Source: Sphingobium sp052327305
GTDB lineage: Bacteria; Pseudomonadota; Alphaproteobacteria; Sphingomonadales; Sphingomonadaceae
DNA length: 64,000 nt
Assembly: GCF_052327305.1 (NCBI RefSeq)
Contig: NZ_CP182486.1
Coordinates: 1,922,001-1,986,000, forward strand
Direction: 5' to 3'
In this document: positions 7,883 through 17,297 of the stretch, piece by piece
How the letters are laid out: every line of letters begins with the position of its first letter
How positions within the stretch are numbered: the stretch's first letter is position 1
Translations under genes and position numbers: made by a program
Notes under the pieces: model-generated
Told to the model about the DNA's origin: nothing
Database searches by the model: none
What the model saw: only the letters and a program-made list of their open reading frames with translations

Positions 7883-9415
7883 ATGACTGCTCACGCAACG
7901 CATCTCTGGCGCCTGCTCAAATGGGGCCGCACGCTTGCCCGCCACGGCGGGCTCAAGGGCATCGAGCAGGACAGGAACACCCCCGCTCCGGTCAGGCGAC
8001 TGGCCCGCATCGCGAGACTTGGCGCGCGTGTGCCGAAGCAGCCGCGCTATGCAGAGGCCTTCCGCGCGATCGGTCCCGCTGCGATCAAGCTGGGCCAGAC
8101 TCTCGCGACTCGCCCCGACCTCGTTGGGGAGGAGGCAGCGCGCGATCTCCTGAGCTTGCAGGACGCATTGCCGCCCGTTCCGTTCGCGGCAATCCGCGAC
8201 CAGATCGAGGGCAGTTTCGGCGTACCGCTCGACGTGCTGTATGCGCAGTTCGATCCGGTGCCGGTCGGTGCGGCATCCATTGCGCAGGTCCATAAGGCCG
8301 TGACGCTCGATGGTCGCACCGTCGCGGTGAAAGTGCTTCGTCCCGGCGTCGAGCGGCGTTTCGCCCGCGATATCGAGACCTATGAATGGGCGGCGGCGCA
8401 TCTCGAGCGGTTCGGCAGTGAAGCGGCGCGGCTGCGGCCTCGCCTCGTCATCGCCAATATGAAGCGCTGGACCGCTCGCGAGCTGGATCTGCGGCGTGAG
8501 GCGGCCTCCGCGTCCGAACTTGCCGAGCATATGGCAAGCGTGCCCGGCTATCACATTCCCACGATCGACTGGGACCGGACCACCGGCCGCGTCATGACGC
8601 TGGAGTGGATAGACGGCATCAAGATCAGCAACCGTGCCGCCTTGGTCGCCGCCGGGCATGATGTGAGCGCTATTGCCGCGCGGCTGGTCAACGCCTTCCT
8701 GAAGCAGGCGATCGCCGACGGCTATTTCCATGCCGACATGCATCAGGGCAATCTCTTCGTGAAGGCGGACGGGACGATCGCGGCGATCGACTTCGGCATC
8801 ATGGGACGGATCGACCGGCGCGCGCGGCTGTGGCTGGCGGAAATTCTCTACGGTCTCATCACCGGCAACTACGCCCGAGTGGCCGAAATCCATTTCGAGG
8901 CGCAATATGTGCCGGCGCATCACAATGTCGCGGAGTTCGCGACCGCCCTGCGCGCCGTGGGCGAGCCGATGCGTGGCAAGCCAGTGAGCGAGCTTTCAGT
9001 GGGGCAGATGCTGGACGGTCTGTTCGCCATCACCCGCGATTTCGATATGCAGACCCAGCCGCACCTCCTTCTTCTCCAGAAGACGATGGTGATGGTGGAA
9101 GGCGTTGCGACGATGCTCGATCCCGCCATCAACATGTGGGATGTCTCCGGCCCCTATGTGAAGGCGTGGCTGCGCGACGAACTCGGCCCGGAAGCGAAGC
9201 TTGCCGACACGCTGCGTGAGAACATGATTACGCTCGCCCGTCTGCCCGATCTCATCCGTCGCATCGAGGACCGCTATCCTCCGGCGGGCGGAGCGCCGCC
9301 TCCGCCGCCGCTCCCGGAGATCAAGCTGATGCGCGTGGGCAGTGGCTGGCGCTATGGGCTGACCGCGATCGCCGCCGCCGCTCTTGGGGCGGGGGCGATG
9401 TGGGTGCTAGGATAG
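7883..9415 (+). CDS. ubiB: Ubiquinone biosynthesis protein UbiB
   Basis: 510 residues. UbiB is an atypical protein kinase-like ATPase of the ABC1/ADCK/COQ8 family needed for ubiquinone assembly. The KxGQ signature (AIKLGQTLATRPD, about residue 70), the alanine-rich nucleotide loop (GAASIAQVHKA), the lysine in VAVKVLRPG and the HADMHQGNLF and IDFGIMG kinase motifs are all present. The C-terminus has a proline-rich stretch followed by a single membrane helix. The start at 7883 follows the ubiE stop by 10 bp. Confidence 0.96.
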   Translation: MTAHATHLWRLLKWGRTLARHGGLKGIEQDRNTPAPVRRLARIARLGARVPKQPRYAEAFRAIGPAAIKLGQTLATRPDLVGEEAARDLLSLQDALPPVPFAAIRDQIEGSFGVPLDVLYAQFDPVPVGAASIAQVHKAVTLDGRTVAVKVLRPGVERRFARDIETYEWAAAHLERFGSEAARLRPRLVIANMKRWTARELDLRREAASASELAEHMASVPGYHIPTIDWDRTTGRVMTLEWIDGIKISNRAALVAAGHDVSAIAARLVNAFLKQAIADGYFHADMHQGNLFVKADGTIAAIDFGIMGRIDRRARLWLAEILYGLITGNYARVAEIHFEAQYVPAHHNVAEFATALRAVGEPMRGKPVSELSVGQMLDGLFAITRDFDMQTQPHLLLLQKTMVMVEGVATMLDPAINMWDVSGPYVKAWLRDELGPEAKLADTLRENMITLARLPDLIRRIEDRYPPAGGAPPPPPLPEIKLMRVGSGWRYGLTAIAAAALGAGAMWVLG

Positions 9416-9419
9416 CGCA

Positions 9420-10661
9420 ATGAGCAAGCGCATCCTCCTCATCGTCTCGGGCGGCATTGCTGCCTACAAGTCGCTTGAGCTGGTGCGCCTGCTGCGGCGG
9501 GAAGGCATTGCGGTGCGCGCGGTGATGACGCAGAGCGCGAAGCAGTTCGTGACGCCGCTCTCTCTTGGCGTCCTCACTGAGGACCATGTCTATGGCGACA
9601 TGTTCGATCTCAAGGAAGAGCGCGAGATTGGCCATATCGAGCTCAGCCGTCAGGCCGACCTGATCGTCGTCGCGCCCGCGACGGCCAACATCCTCGCAAA
9701 AATGGCGGCAGGCATTGCCGACGATCTGGCGAGCACGCTGCTGCTCGCGACCGACAAGCCCGTGTTGACCGTGCCCGCGATGAACGTGCGGATGTGGCAT
9801 CACAAGGCAACGCAGCGGAACCTCGCACAGCTCCGCGCGGACGGCATCCATGTGATGGAGCCGGACGAAGGCGTGATGGCCTGCAACGAGTGGGGGCGGG
9901 GCCGCCTGCCCGAGCCCCCTGCCATCGTTGCGGAGATAAAGGCGCTGCTTGCTGTGCCGCGCGGGCTCGATCCATTGGCTGACCAGCCCGATTTCGCCGA
10001 TGAGGAACGCGTTTCGCGCCTTGCGGGCAAGCATGTGCTGGTCACCGCGGGGCCGACGCACGAGCCGATCGATCCGGTGCGGTACATTACCAATCGCTCG
10101 TCGGGCAAACAGGGTTTCGCTATCGCTGCGGCTGCAGCCCGTGCGGGCGCAAGGGTCACAATGGTTGCCGGACCAGTCGGCCTGCCGACGCCCACAGGCG
10201 TCACGCGAGTTGATGTCGAGACCGCGCGCGAGATGCTCAGCGCAGTCGAGACGGCGCTTCCCGCCGACGTTGCGATCATGGTTGCAGCCGTGGCGGACTG
10301 GCGCTCGGCGGACGAGGCACCGCGCAAACTCAAAAAAGACGGCGCCGGCGCCCCAGCGCCGCTGGAGCTTATCGAAAATCCGGACATTCTCGCGATCATT
10401 GGCGCCTCGCCCCATCGCCCCGGTCTCCTCATTGGCTTCGCTGCCGAGACCAACGATGTCGTCCCCCATGCGAAGGCCAAGCTTGCGAAGAAGGGTGCGG
10501 ACTGGATCGTCGCCAACGACGTGTCGGGAGATGTGATGGGCGGCACGCATAACGCCGTGCATCTCGTCACGGCTGCGGGCGTCGAGAGCTGGAGCGAGAT
10601 GCCCAAGGACGCCGTGGCTGCGCGGCTGGTGGAGAAAATTGCCGATGCCCTTAGTGAGTGA
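9420..10661 (+). CDS. coaBC: Bifunctional phosphopantothenoylcysteine decarboxylase / phosphopantothenate-cysteine ligase
   Basis: 413 residues. CoaBC catalyses two steps of coenzyme A synthesis. The N-terminal flavin-dependent decarboxylase (about 1-185) has GGIAAYKSLEL, the PAMNVRMW motif and the catalytic cysteine region GVMACNEWGRGRLPEP. The C-terminal synthetase (about 200-413) has TAGPTHEPIDPVRYITNRSSGKQG and the FAAETN motif. It starts 4 bp after ubiB and its last codons overlap dut. Confidence 0.97.
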   Translation: MSKRILLIVSGGIAAYKSLELVRLLRREGIAVRAVMTQSAKQFVTPLSLGVLTEDHVYGDMFDLKEEREIGHIELSRQADLIVVAPATANILAKMAAGIADDLASTLLLATDKPVLTVPAMNVRMWHHKATQRNLAQLRADGIHVMEPDEGVMACNEWGRGRLPEPPAIVAEIKALLAVPRGLDPLADQPDFADEERVSRLAGKHVLVTAGPTHEPIDPVRYITNRSSGKQGFAIAAAAARAGARVTMVAGPVGLPTPTGVTRVDVETAREMLSAVETALPADVAIMVAAVADWRSADEAPRKLKKDGAGAPAPLELIENPDILAIIGASPHRPGLLIGFAAETNDVVPHAKAKLAKKGADWIVANDVSGDVMGGTHNAVHLVTAAGVESWSEMPKDAVAARLVEKIADALSE

Positions 10662-11112
10662 AGCCGTGCCGGTTAAGATCAGGCGTCTGCCCCATGGCGG
10701 GGGGCTTCCGGTTCCGGCCTACGCCACAGCGGGCGCCGCAGGCATGGACGTGGTCTCCGCCGAGGATGTGACGTTGCCACCGATGGGCCGGCACGCCGTC
10801 GCCACCGGGTTCGCGCTTGCGATTCCCGACGGCTACGAGATTCAGGTGCGGCCGCGCTCGGGTCTGGCGCTCAAGCATGGCATTTCGCTGCCCAATACGC
10901 CCGGCACGATCGACAGTGACTATCGCGGGGAGTTGAAGATCATTCTGGTCAATCTGGGTGAAGAGCCGTTCGTCATTGCGCGCGGCGATCGCATCGCGCA
11001 GCTCGTGCTGGCGCCCGTGACTCTGGCGAGCCTGATCGAAGTAGCCGAGCTGGACGAGACAGTGCGGGGCACGGGCGGCTTCGGCTCGACCGGCGTGGCG
11101 AGTGTCGCCTGA
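10645..11112 (+). CDS. dut: dUTP diphosphatase
   Basis: 155 residues. Dut hydrolyses dUTP to dUMP, keeping uracil out of DNA and feeding dTMP synthesis. All five trimeric dUTPase motifs are visible: AGMDVVSAED, PRSGLALKHG, NTPGTIDSDYRGE, RGDRIAQLV and the C-terminal RGTGGFGSTG. The ATG at 10645 lies ten bases after a GGAG inside the end of coaBC; a TTG at 10639 and a GTG at 10654 are less likely. The coaBC-dut linkage is common in bacteria. Confidence 0.96.
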   Translation: MPLVSEAVPVKIRRLPHGGGLPVPAYATAGAAGMDVVSAEDVTLPPMGRHAVATGFALAIPDGYEIQVRPRSGLALKHGISLPNTPGTIDSDYRGELKIILVNLGEEPFVIARGDRIAQLVLAPVTLASLIEVAELDETVRGTGGFGSTGVASVA

Positions 11113-11147
11113 CTCGACTTGTCGTCTGCGCCGCCTAGACTGATCCC

Positions 11148-11915
11148 ATGAGTCTCACCGACGCCCAGATCGAACGTTACCAGCGCCACCTGCTGCTGAA
11201 GGAGATCGGCGGCGCAGGGCAGGCGCGGCTGCTCTCGGCGCAGGTCGTGGTGATTGGCGCGGGCGGCATTGGCTGTCCGGCAATTGCCTATCTGGCGGCT
11301 GCGGGCGTGGGGACGATCCGCGTGATCGACCCGGACCAGGTTTCCCTCTCCAATCTTCAGCGCCAGATCCTGTTCGGCACGCATGATGTCGGCGCCCCGA
11401 AAGCGGAAGTCGCGCGTGACGCGGTCGCGCGGCTGAACCCGGACTGTCATCTCATCCCGATCAACATGCGCATCGACGCCGGCAATGCCGCAGTTCTGCT
11501 GCGGGACGCGGATATCGTGCTCGATGGCTGCGATAATTTCCCGACCCGCCTCGCCGTGTCGGACGCCGCCACGCATCTGCGCGTGCCGCTCGTCAGCGCG
11601 GCGGTCGGCCAGTTCGAGGGGCAGATCGGAGTCTGGCGCGGATGGGAAGCGGGCCAGCCCTGTTATCGCTGCCTTGTCGGTGATGCGCCGGGCGATGGCA
11701 CGCGCGACTGCGCCAGTGAAGGCGTGCTGGGTGCGCTCACGGGAGTCATCGGCGCGATGGCGGCGCTGGAAGTGATCCGTGCGCTCGTGCCCTTTGGCGA
11801 ATCGATGACCGGGGGTCTGCTCGTCGCGGATCTGCTGGCCCAGCGCTATCGGTCGATGCACGTGCCCAAGGATGCCTCTTGCCCCGCCTGCGCTGTCATG
11901 ACGGCGGACGCGTGA
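11148..11915 (+). CDS. HesA/MoeB/ThiF family adenylyltransferase
   Basis: 255 residues. These E1-like enzymes adenylate the C-terminus of a small sulfur carrier such as MoaD or ThiS. The family start RYQRHLLLKEIGGAGQ, the ATP-binding GAGGIGCPAIAYLAAAGVG, the SNLQRQILF segment and two zinc CxxC pairs (CYRC and CPAC) are present. No rhodanese domain follows. Whether it serves molybdopterin (MoeB) or thiamine (ThiF) synthesis cannot be decided from the context, which lacks moa and thi genes. Confidence 0.9.
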   Translation: MSLTDAQIERYQRHLLLKEIGGAGQARLLSAQVVVIGAGGIGCPAIAYLAAAGVGTIRVIDPDQVSLSNLQRQILFGTHDVGAPKAEVARDAVARLNPDCHLIPINMRIDAGNAAVLLRDADIVLDGCDNFPTRLAVSDAATHLRVPLVSAAVGQFEGQIGVWRGWEAGQPCYRCLVGDAPGDGTRDCASEGVLGALTGVIGAMAALEVIRALVPFGESMTGGLLVADLLAQRYRSMHVPKDASCPACAVMTADA

Positions 11916-11928
11916 CGACGTCGCGATC

Positions 11929-12303
11929 ATGAGCGGAAGGCCGCCGCTGGCCATGATTGTCGCGACGGACGATGCCGAGCGGCTGCGCGCCGCTCTCATG
12001 CTCGCGCGATGCGAGATCGCGCTGGGGGGATCTGCCCGCCTCTTCGCGCAGGGCCGGGCCGTCCGCCTTCTCACGCAGGGAGAGGAGCAGCCGGAGGACG
12101 CATCATGGATCGCCGCTGGCGAAGCGGCCTTGGCCGATCTGCTGAGCGAAGCGCTTGAGGACGGGGTGGCGGTGGTGGCCTGCCAATCCGGGCTTGCCTT
12201 GGCCGCAGTTTCGGCTCAGCAACTGGAGCCGCGGATCGCCATTGGCGGGATGATCGGCTTCCTTGCGGATCTTACCCAAGAGGCGCGATTGCTATTCACC
12301 TGA
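11929..12303 (+). CDS. DsrE-like small protein
   Basis: 124 residues with the alternating strand-helix pattern of the DsrE/TusD fold. One conspicuous cysteine lies in ACQSGLALA near residue 84, in the position of the DsrE-family sulfur-relay cysteine. The N-terminal MIVATDDAERLRAALMLARCEIALGG matches the family's first strand and helix. It starts 13 bp after the MoeB/ThiF gene, so a role with sulfur transfer is plausible but only inferred. Confidence 0.7.
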   Translation: MSGRPPLAMIVATDDAERLRAALMLARCEIALGGSARLFAQGRAVRLLTQGEEQPEDASWIAAGEAALADLLSEALEDGVAVVACQSGLALAAVSAQQLEPRIAIGGMIGFLADLTQEARLLFT

Positions 12304-12370
12304 GGATGACACGCGCGACATTTCATGTTAATCGCGCGCCGAATCTTGAAATAAACGAGAAGTCTGACTG

Positions 12371-13453
12371 ATGAGTGCCTTCACTGTGCTGCCGTCGCCT
12401 AACCTGACATCGGACGATCAGCGCGCCGCGCTGATGGCTGACCCCGGCTTTGGCCGGGTCTTCACGGATCATATGGTGACAATCCGCTATACCGAAGGAC
12501 AGGGCTGGCACGACGCAGTGCTTGGCCTTCGTCAGCCAATCCCGCTCGATCCCGCTGCAGCAGTGCTGCACTATGCGCAGGAGATCTTCGAGGGCCTGAA
12601 GGCTTACAGATTGCCGGATGGATCGATCGCGAGTTTCCGCCCGGAAGCGAACGCCGCGCGGTTCAATGCCTCCGCCCGCCGGCTCGCCATGCCCGAGCTG
12701 CCGGAAGAGCTGTTCATCGAGAGCATCCGCCAGCTTGTCGGCATCGACCGGGACTGGGTGCCGGGCGCGGACAAGGGCACGCTCTATCTGCGTCCCTTCA
12801 TGTTCGCGAGCGAAGCATTTCTGGGCGTCCGCCCTGCTCGGGAATATATCTATTGCCTCATAGCCTCTCCGGTGGGCGGCTATTTCAAGGGCGGAAAATC
12901 AGCCGTTACGCTGTGGGTCAGCCAGGATTATGTGCGCGCCGTTCCCGGCGGCACGGGTTCGGCCAAATGCGGCGGCAATTACGCCGCGAGCCTCCTGCCG
13001 CAGGCCGAGGGGATCGATCATGGCTGCGATCAGGTGCTGTTCCTGGACGCTGTCGAGCGCAAGTGGATCGAGGAACTTGGCGGCATGAACGTTATGTTCG
13101 TGATGACGGACGGGACGATCGTCACTCCGCCGCTGGATGGCTCCATCCTGCCGGGCGTGACGCGTGATACGCTGCGCCAGCTTGCCGGTGAAGCGGGCTA
13201 TACCGTCAAGGAAGAGCGCTACAGCATCGATCAGTGGGAAGCCGACGCCAAGAGCGGCCGCCTCCGGGAGTGCTTCGCGTGCGGCACGGCGGCCGTCATC
13301 ACGCCGATCGGCGAAGTGAAGAGCCGCAACGGCGGTTTCGTCATCGGCAATGGCGACGGCGGCGAAGTGGCCCGCGCGTTGCGCGAGACGCTTGTCGGCA
13401 TCCAGACCGGCACGCGGCCGGACACTCATGGCTGGATGACGCGGCTCGCGTGA
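12371..13453 (+). CDS. ilvE: Branched-chain amino acid aminotransferase
   Basis: 360 residues, the longer (type II) form of the class IV PLP aminotransferases. IlvE makes and degrades leucine, isoleucine and valine by transamination with glutamate. The sequence shows FEGLKAYRLPDGSI, the PLP lysine segment GSAKCGGNYAAS, and WIEELGGMNVMFV. The gene stands alone with its own 67-bp upstream gap and a GAGAAG ribosome site; it converges on the PepSY gene. Confidence 0.95.
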   Translation: MSAFTVLPSPNLTSDDQRAALMADPGFGRVFTDHMVTIRYTEGQGWHDAVLGLRQPIPLDPAAAVLHYAQEIFEGLKAYRLPDGSIASFRPEANAARFNASARRLAMPELPEELFIESIRQLVGIDRDWVPGADKGTLYLRPFMFASEAFLGVRPAREYIYCLIASPVGGYFKGGKSAVTLWVSQDYVRAVPGGTGSAKCGGNYAASLLPQAEGIDHGCDQVLFLDAVERKWIEELGGMNVMFVMTDGTIVTPPLDGSILPGVTRDTLRQLAGEAGYTVKEERYSIDQWEADAKSGRLRECFACGTAAVITPIGEVKSRNGGFVIGNGDGGEVARALRETLVGIQTGTRPDTHGWMTRLA

Positions 13454-13496
13454 AGGCAGGAGGGCGGGGGCTCGACCCCTCCGCCTCCGGCCGCCT

Positions 13497-14876
13497 TTAC
13501 GCGCTTGCGGCGCGTGTCGGCACACCCAGCCAGCGGGCGAGGCCCGGTATATGCGGCAGCACCAGCCGCTCGAACAGCCAGAGCGCCAGCAGCGAGGCAG
13601 CGAGCAACGGAAGCAGTGCGGCGAGCACAAGCAGGATCGCGACGACTCCGCCCATGCGGCTGGGCACGCTGGCAGGGGGCGGGGCGCCCAGCGCATCCTC
13701 GGGCTTGCGTCGGCGCCACATGACGAACCCACTCACGGCCATGGTGACGAGGCCAACTGCGGTCAGCACGCCGATAAGCTGATTGACCCAGCCGAAGAGC
13801 TGACCCTCGTGCCACGCAATGCCATAACCGACGATGCGGTCAGCGAGATGGCCGTCGGCAAAGCCTTCGCGTGAGAGCTCCTCTCCTGTCGTGCCGTCAT
13901 AAGTGATGGAGGCGCGCAGGGGACGGTTCTGGGCCTCGGACCGAATGGTCCAGGCCATGACTCCCGGTCGTCCGAACGGACCCGGCGCTCCGGGCGGCGT
14001 GACGATCACCGGAAAGGCCAGCGTCTCCCCGCGCGCCTTCGCCACCATGGCGTCCAGCGTGATCGGGGAGGCAGCCGCGACCGGCATGGGCGGCATCGCG
14101 TGCATCATCGCAGCATGGTCATGTTCGGCGTGCGGATCGCCTGCGGGCGAGGGGGCTTCGCCGCCCAATGTCCAGTCTTGCTCGCCTTTGACCCAGCCGA
14201 GCTCCGTACGGACGGTCTTGAACGCGCTTCCCCATAGTCCTGCCCAGGGCAAACCGGTGGTGAGCAGGACCAGCACCAGCCCGGATATCCAGAAGCCGGT
14301 GACGGCGTGCAGGTCACGCCAGAACATGCGCTTGCCTTTGCCAAGGCGGGGCCAGAGCACGCCGGCCAGTCCGGTGCCGCGTGGCCACCAGAGATAAAGG
14401 CCAGTGAGCACCAGCACGATTCCCCAGCTCGCCGCGAGTTCCACCAGCCAGCTTCCCCGTTTGCCCAGCAGCAGCTGCCCGTGGATATCCTTGTCGATCT
14501 CCATGAGGCGATCTTCCGGCCTGATGCTCCCCAGCACCGCGCCCTGCGGCGAGACGAAAATATCGCGCATCGACCCGTCCTCAGAGCCCGCGACATGGAT
14601 CATCGCCGCGTCGCCGGGCCGCTCGGGCAGACGGTAGCTGTTGAAGCGTGCGCCGGGAAATGCGGCGAGTGCCGCTTCGACCTGCTTGCCCGGTGAGACG
14701 GCGCCATCGGTGGGCAAATTCTGGAAGGCTCGCTCCTCCCATCGCTCCACCTGCGGTTTGAACAGATAGAATGCGCCCGTGACCGAGAGCAGAAGAATGA
14801 AAGGAATGATGAACAGTCCGGCATAGAAGTGCCAGCGCCAGAGCATGCGATAGAAGGCAGCGCGATCGAAGGTCAT
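13497..14876 (-). CDS. PepSY-associated membrane protein
   Basis: 459 residues. It has an N-terminal helix (YAGLFIIPFILLLSVTGAFYLF), a PepSY-like extracytoplasmic segment, and further membrane helices around 150, 200, 370 and 410, the pattern of PepSY_TM proteins. A histidine-rich loop (HAEHDHAAMMHAMPP) near residue 250 could bind metal. Such proteins accompany TonB receptors and have been linked to reduction of imported metal chelates. It starts 2 bp after the receptor gene on the same strand, so both are surely co-transcribed. Confidence 0.88.
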   Translation of the reverse strand: MTFDRAAFYRMLWRWHFYAGLFIIPFILLLSVTGAFYLFKPQVERWEERAFQNLPTDGAVSPGKQVEAALAAFPGARFNSYRLPERPGDAAMIHVAGSEDGSMRDIFVSPQGAVLGSIRPEDRLMEIDKDIHGQLLLGKRGSWLVELAASWGIVLVLTGLYLWWPRGTGLAGVLWPRLGKGKRMFWRDLHAVTGFWISGLVLVLLTTGLPWAGLWGSAFKTVRTELGWVKGEQDWTLGGEAPSPAGDPHAEHDHAAMMHAMPPMPVAAASPITLDAMVAKARGETLAFPVIVTPPGAPGPFGRPGVMAWTIRSEAQNRPLRASITYDGTTGEELSREGFADGHLADRIVGYGIAWHEGQLFGWVNQLIGVLTAVGLVTMAVSGFVMWRRRKPEDALGAPPPASVPSRMGGVVAILLVLAALLPLLAASLLALWLFERLVLPHIPGLARWLGVPTRAASA

Positions 14877-14878
14877 GG

Positions 14879-17164
14879 TCAGAACCTCGCCTTGATGTCG
14901 GCCACGAACGTCCGCTGCGGCAGCGGATGCGAGACATAGGCCTGATCGTCGAAGATGTTGTCGATGCCGACGCTCAGTTCGAACGTCTTGTTGAGCGCGA
15001 AGGATGCCCGGCTGTCGACGAAGAAATATTCGGTCTGGAAGCCATAGGCGCCGCCGCGCACTAGCCCCAGCAGATCGGAATTGGGCCGGGTCGCAAAGCG
15101 CCAGCCCAGCGAGAGCTTCACCGGCTCGGCCACTTGGTAGCGGATATTGCCGTTTGTTCGCCAGCGCGGGATGCGCGGAAACTGGACGCCCTCGGCGCGG
15201 GGATCGGCCATGTTGCGCAGCGTCCTTGCGTCGGTCCAGGCGACGTTGCCGTCGATGTCGAGGCCGGGAAGGATATTCTTCATTTCTGCGATCAGTTCCA
15301 CGCCCACTTGCCGCATCCGGTCGACATTCTTGTAGGAGCTCACAACGGTGCCGAACTGGTTCAGACCCTGAAAGCTGAAGATCGCGTCGTCTATGTCCTG
15401 CCAGAAGATACTCGCCGTCGTGCGCAGCTTGCCGAAGCTGTGGCCGAGGATGAGGTTTGCGTCTTTCGATTTCTCGGGGCGCAGATTGGGATCGAAGCTC
15501 TGCGGATCGATGATACCGAGGTCGGTGTCGAACCGGCCCTGAAACAGCTCGCCCACAGTCGGGAACCGCTTGGCCGTGCCGAAACTCAGCTCCAGGTCTA
15601 TGGCGCCCGGCAATCTACCCTGGAGACTGAGCTTGGGGCTGATCGAGGAGTCGCTACGGCTGGCATAGGCGGCGTCTTGGCGCACACCCCGCACGAGCCC
15701 GGAAATGCCGCCGTCAAAGGCGCGCCAGCGATCGTAACGCAGGCCTCCGGTCAGTGTGAACTCTTGGCCGAGCGACCAGGCATCCTCGATCCACACCCCC
15801 CACAGGCTCGTCTTGCCCTGCGTGGCGGCCGTGAAGCGCGGATCGCTCGCCGTTCGCCAGTTGGCCGTGCTGAAGGTCCGTTGTGCGGTCTCGTAGAGAT
15901 TGGCGTTGAGGCCGAAGGCAATCATGTGAGCACCGAACGCGCGCTCCGCGGTCGCGTCTCCGGTCCACCAGCCCGGATCGTCCTGGATCGTCCGCGTGCC
16001 CGCCCCGGAGGATGCGCCGGTCGCATAGTTGATCGAGGTCCGGGCGTCTTGGGTGGGGATCCAGTAGTGGGAAACATTGGCCGAAACATGCCAGCCAGCC
16101 AGCGGTCCGGCGAGTTTGAGTCCGGCCAGATATTCGGTGCGCCGCGTGGTCGAGAAATTGAGGCCGGTCGCGTTCCAGACCTGACCCTCATAGGAGACGC
16201 GCCCCTGATAGACGGGATTGCCGTTCGCGTCGGTCAGGAAGCTGCGCGGGTCGGTCAGATCCTGCCGTGTCTTCCAGAGGAACCCCAGCCCCTCGATCGT
16301 CCAGCCGCCTTGCGTCTCATAGCCGATCCGCAGCCGCGCCTGATCCTGCACGACATCCACCGGGGAGGCGCCGCCGAACACGGGCGTTGCAAGGCGCTTG
16401 TCGTCATAGGCGCCGGTCACGGGCGTCGCTGCGCCCGTGCCGGTAGCGCGACCGAGCAGATTATAGGTCATGGACTGGCCGGTATTCTCGAAATGCCGGA
16501 ACCCGCCCCGGACGCTCCACGGGCCGTTCTTCTGCTTCCAGCCAAGCCCCCCTTCCACGCTATAGCCCGTGAAGGTCTCGTCATAGCCATAGTCCTTGAA
16601 CGGCATGACCATCGCCTGCGCGGTGCCATAGCCGGAGATGCCCTCGGTCGGCTCCTGCGTGGTGACGGAGATCACGCCGCCCATGGAGTTGCCGCCATAG
16701 CGCGCGGAATAGGGGCCATAGACGATGTCGAACTGGCGCACTTCGGAAGGGCCGACGACATTCCATTTGGGCGGGAAGTCCCACCGGTTGCCGAGGAAGT
16801 TGGACACGACGAAGCCGTCGACCAGAACGATCGTCCGTGCGCTCTGGATCGTGTTGGCGCCGCGCAGCGCGACCACGGCATTGTCATCTCCGGCGAAGCG
16901 TTTGCGCACATAGAAGTTAGGTGCGTACTTCATCAGGTCTTCGACGTTGACGGCGTTGATCGCGTCGAACTCTTCTTTCCCGAGCGAAACAGAGAGGCCA
17001 CGCGGCACGACGGTGATGGGTGCCTCCTTCTGGCCGATAACCAGAATCAAGTCGTTTGGAGCGGTCTCGGCTTCCGCCGGGACGACGGATGGGAGGGGTG
17101 CCTGCTGCGCGACGGCAGGCGTGGCGACCAGTGCGGTCGCGAGCGCGAAATGGGAGATATGCAA
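14879..17164 (-). CDS. TonB-dependent outer membrane receptor
   Basis: 761 residues. A signal peptide (to about AVAQQ, residue 21) precedes a plug domain (about 50-170) with NVEDLMKYAPNFYVRKR and GPYSARYGGNSMGGVI, then a long beta-barrel ending in the aromatic terminus FVADIKARF. The only in-frame start after the upstream stop is a TTG at 17164 with a G-run ribosome site. The ligand is not evident. Linkage to a DUF2946 gene upstream and a histidine-rich PepSY protein downstream points to a metal or metal chelate, perhaps copper or iron. Confidence 0.93.
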   Translation of the reverse strand: MHISHFALATALVATPAVAQQAPLPSVVPAEAETAPNDLILVIGQKEAPITVVPRGLSVSLGKEEFDAINAVNVEDLMKYAPNFYVRKRFAGDDNAVVALRGANTIQSARTIVLVDGFVVSNFLGNRWDFPPKWNVVGPSEVRQFDIVYGPYSARYGGNSMGGVISVTTQEPTEGISGYGTAQAMVMPFKDYGYDETFTGYSVEGGLGWKQKNGPWSVRGGFRHFENTGQSMTYNLLGRATGTGAATPVTGAYDDKRLATPVFGGASPVDVVQDQARLRIGYETQGGWTIEGLGFLWKTRQDLTDPRSFLTDANGNPVYQGRVSYEGQVWNATGLNFSTTRRTEYLAGLKLAGPLAGWHVSANVSHYWIPTQDARTSINYATGASSGAGTRTIQDDPGWWTGDATAERAFGAHMIAFGLNANLYETAQRTFSTANWRTASDPRFTAATQGKTSLWGVWIEDAWSLGQEFTLTGGLRYDRWRAFDGGISGLVRGVRQDAAYASRSDSSISPKLSLQGRLPGAIDLELSFGTAKRFPTVGELFQGRFDTDLGIIDPQSFDPNLRPEKSKDANLILGHSFGKLRTTASIFWQDIDDAIFSFQGLNQFGTVVSSYKNVDRMRQVGVELIAEMKNILPGLDIDGNVAWTDARTLRNMADPRAEGVQFPRIPRWRTNGNIRYQVAEPVKLSLGWRFATRPNSDLLGLVRGGAYGFQTEYFFVDSRASFALNKTFELSVGIDNIFDDQAYVSHPLPQRTFVADIKARF

Positions 17165-17218
17165 AGGGAGTGCCCCCGGAATCTGAAGTCATGGATGGCG
17201 GGTTGGGCGCTCGTGCAA

Positions 17219-17237
17219 GATGCCTTCAAAAGGCATC
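17219..17237. promoter_or_regulatory. Inverted repeat before the TonB receptor
   Basis: GATGCCTT and AAGGCATC form a perfect 8-bp inverted repeat around CAA. It lies 55 bp upstream of the receptor start in the gap after the DUF2946 gene. It could be an operator or a small RNA hairpin; there is no T-run on the coding (minus) strand to make it a clear terminator. Confidence 0.45.
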
Positions 17238-17297
17238 ACGCCGGCGCAAAGCCCGGACATGGGAATGGCGGTCACCCTTGTGGGAGCCGCGCTTGCT

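Noticed and set aside
9321..10562. Minus-strand open frame opposite coaBC
   Set aside because: Antisense shadow; coaBC motifs on the plus strand are complete.
17165..17297. Cobalamin riboswitch before the TonB receptor
   Set aside because: The 133-bp gap lacks a B12-box-like sequence and is too short for the usual element; only a simple 8-bp inverted repeat is present.
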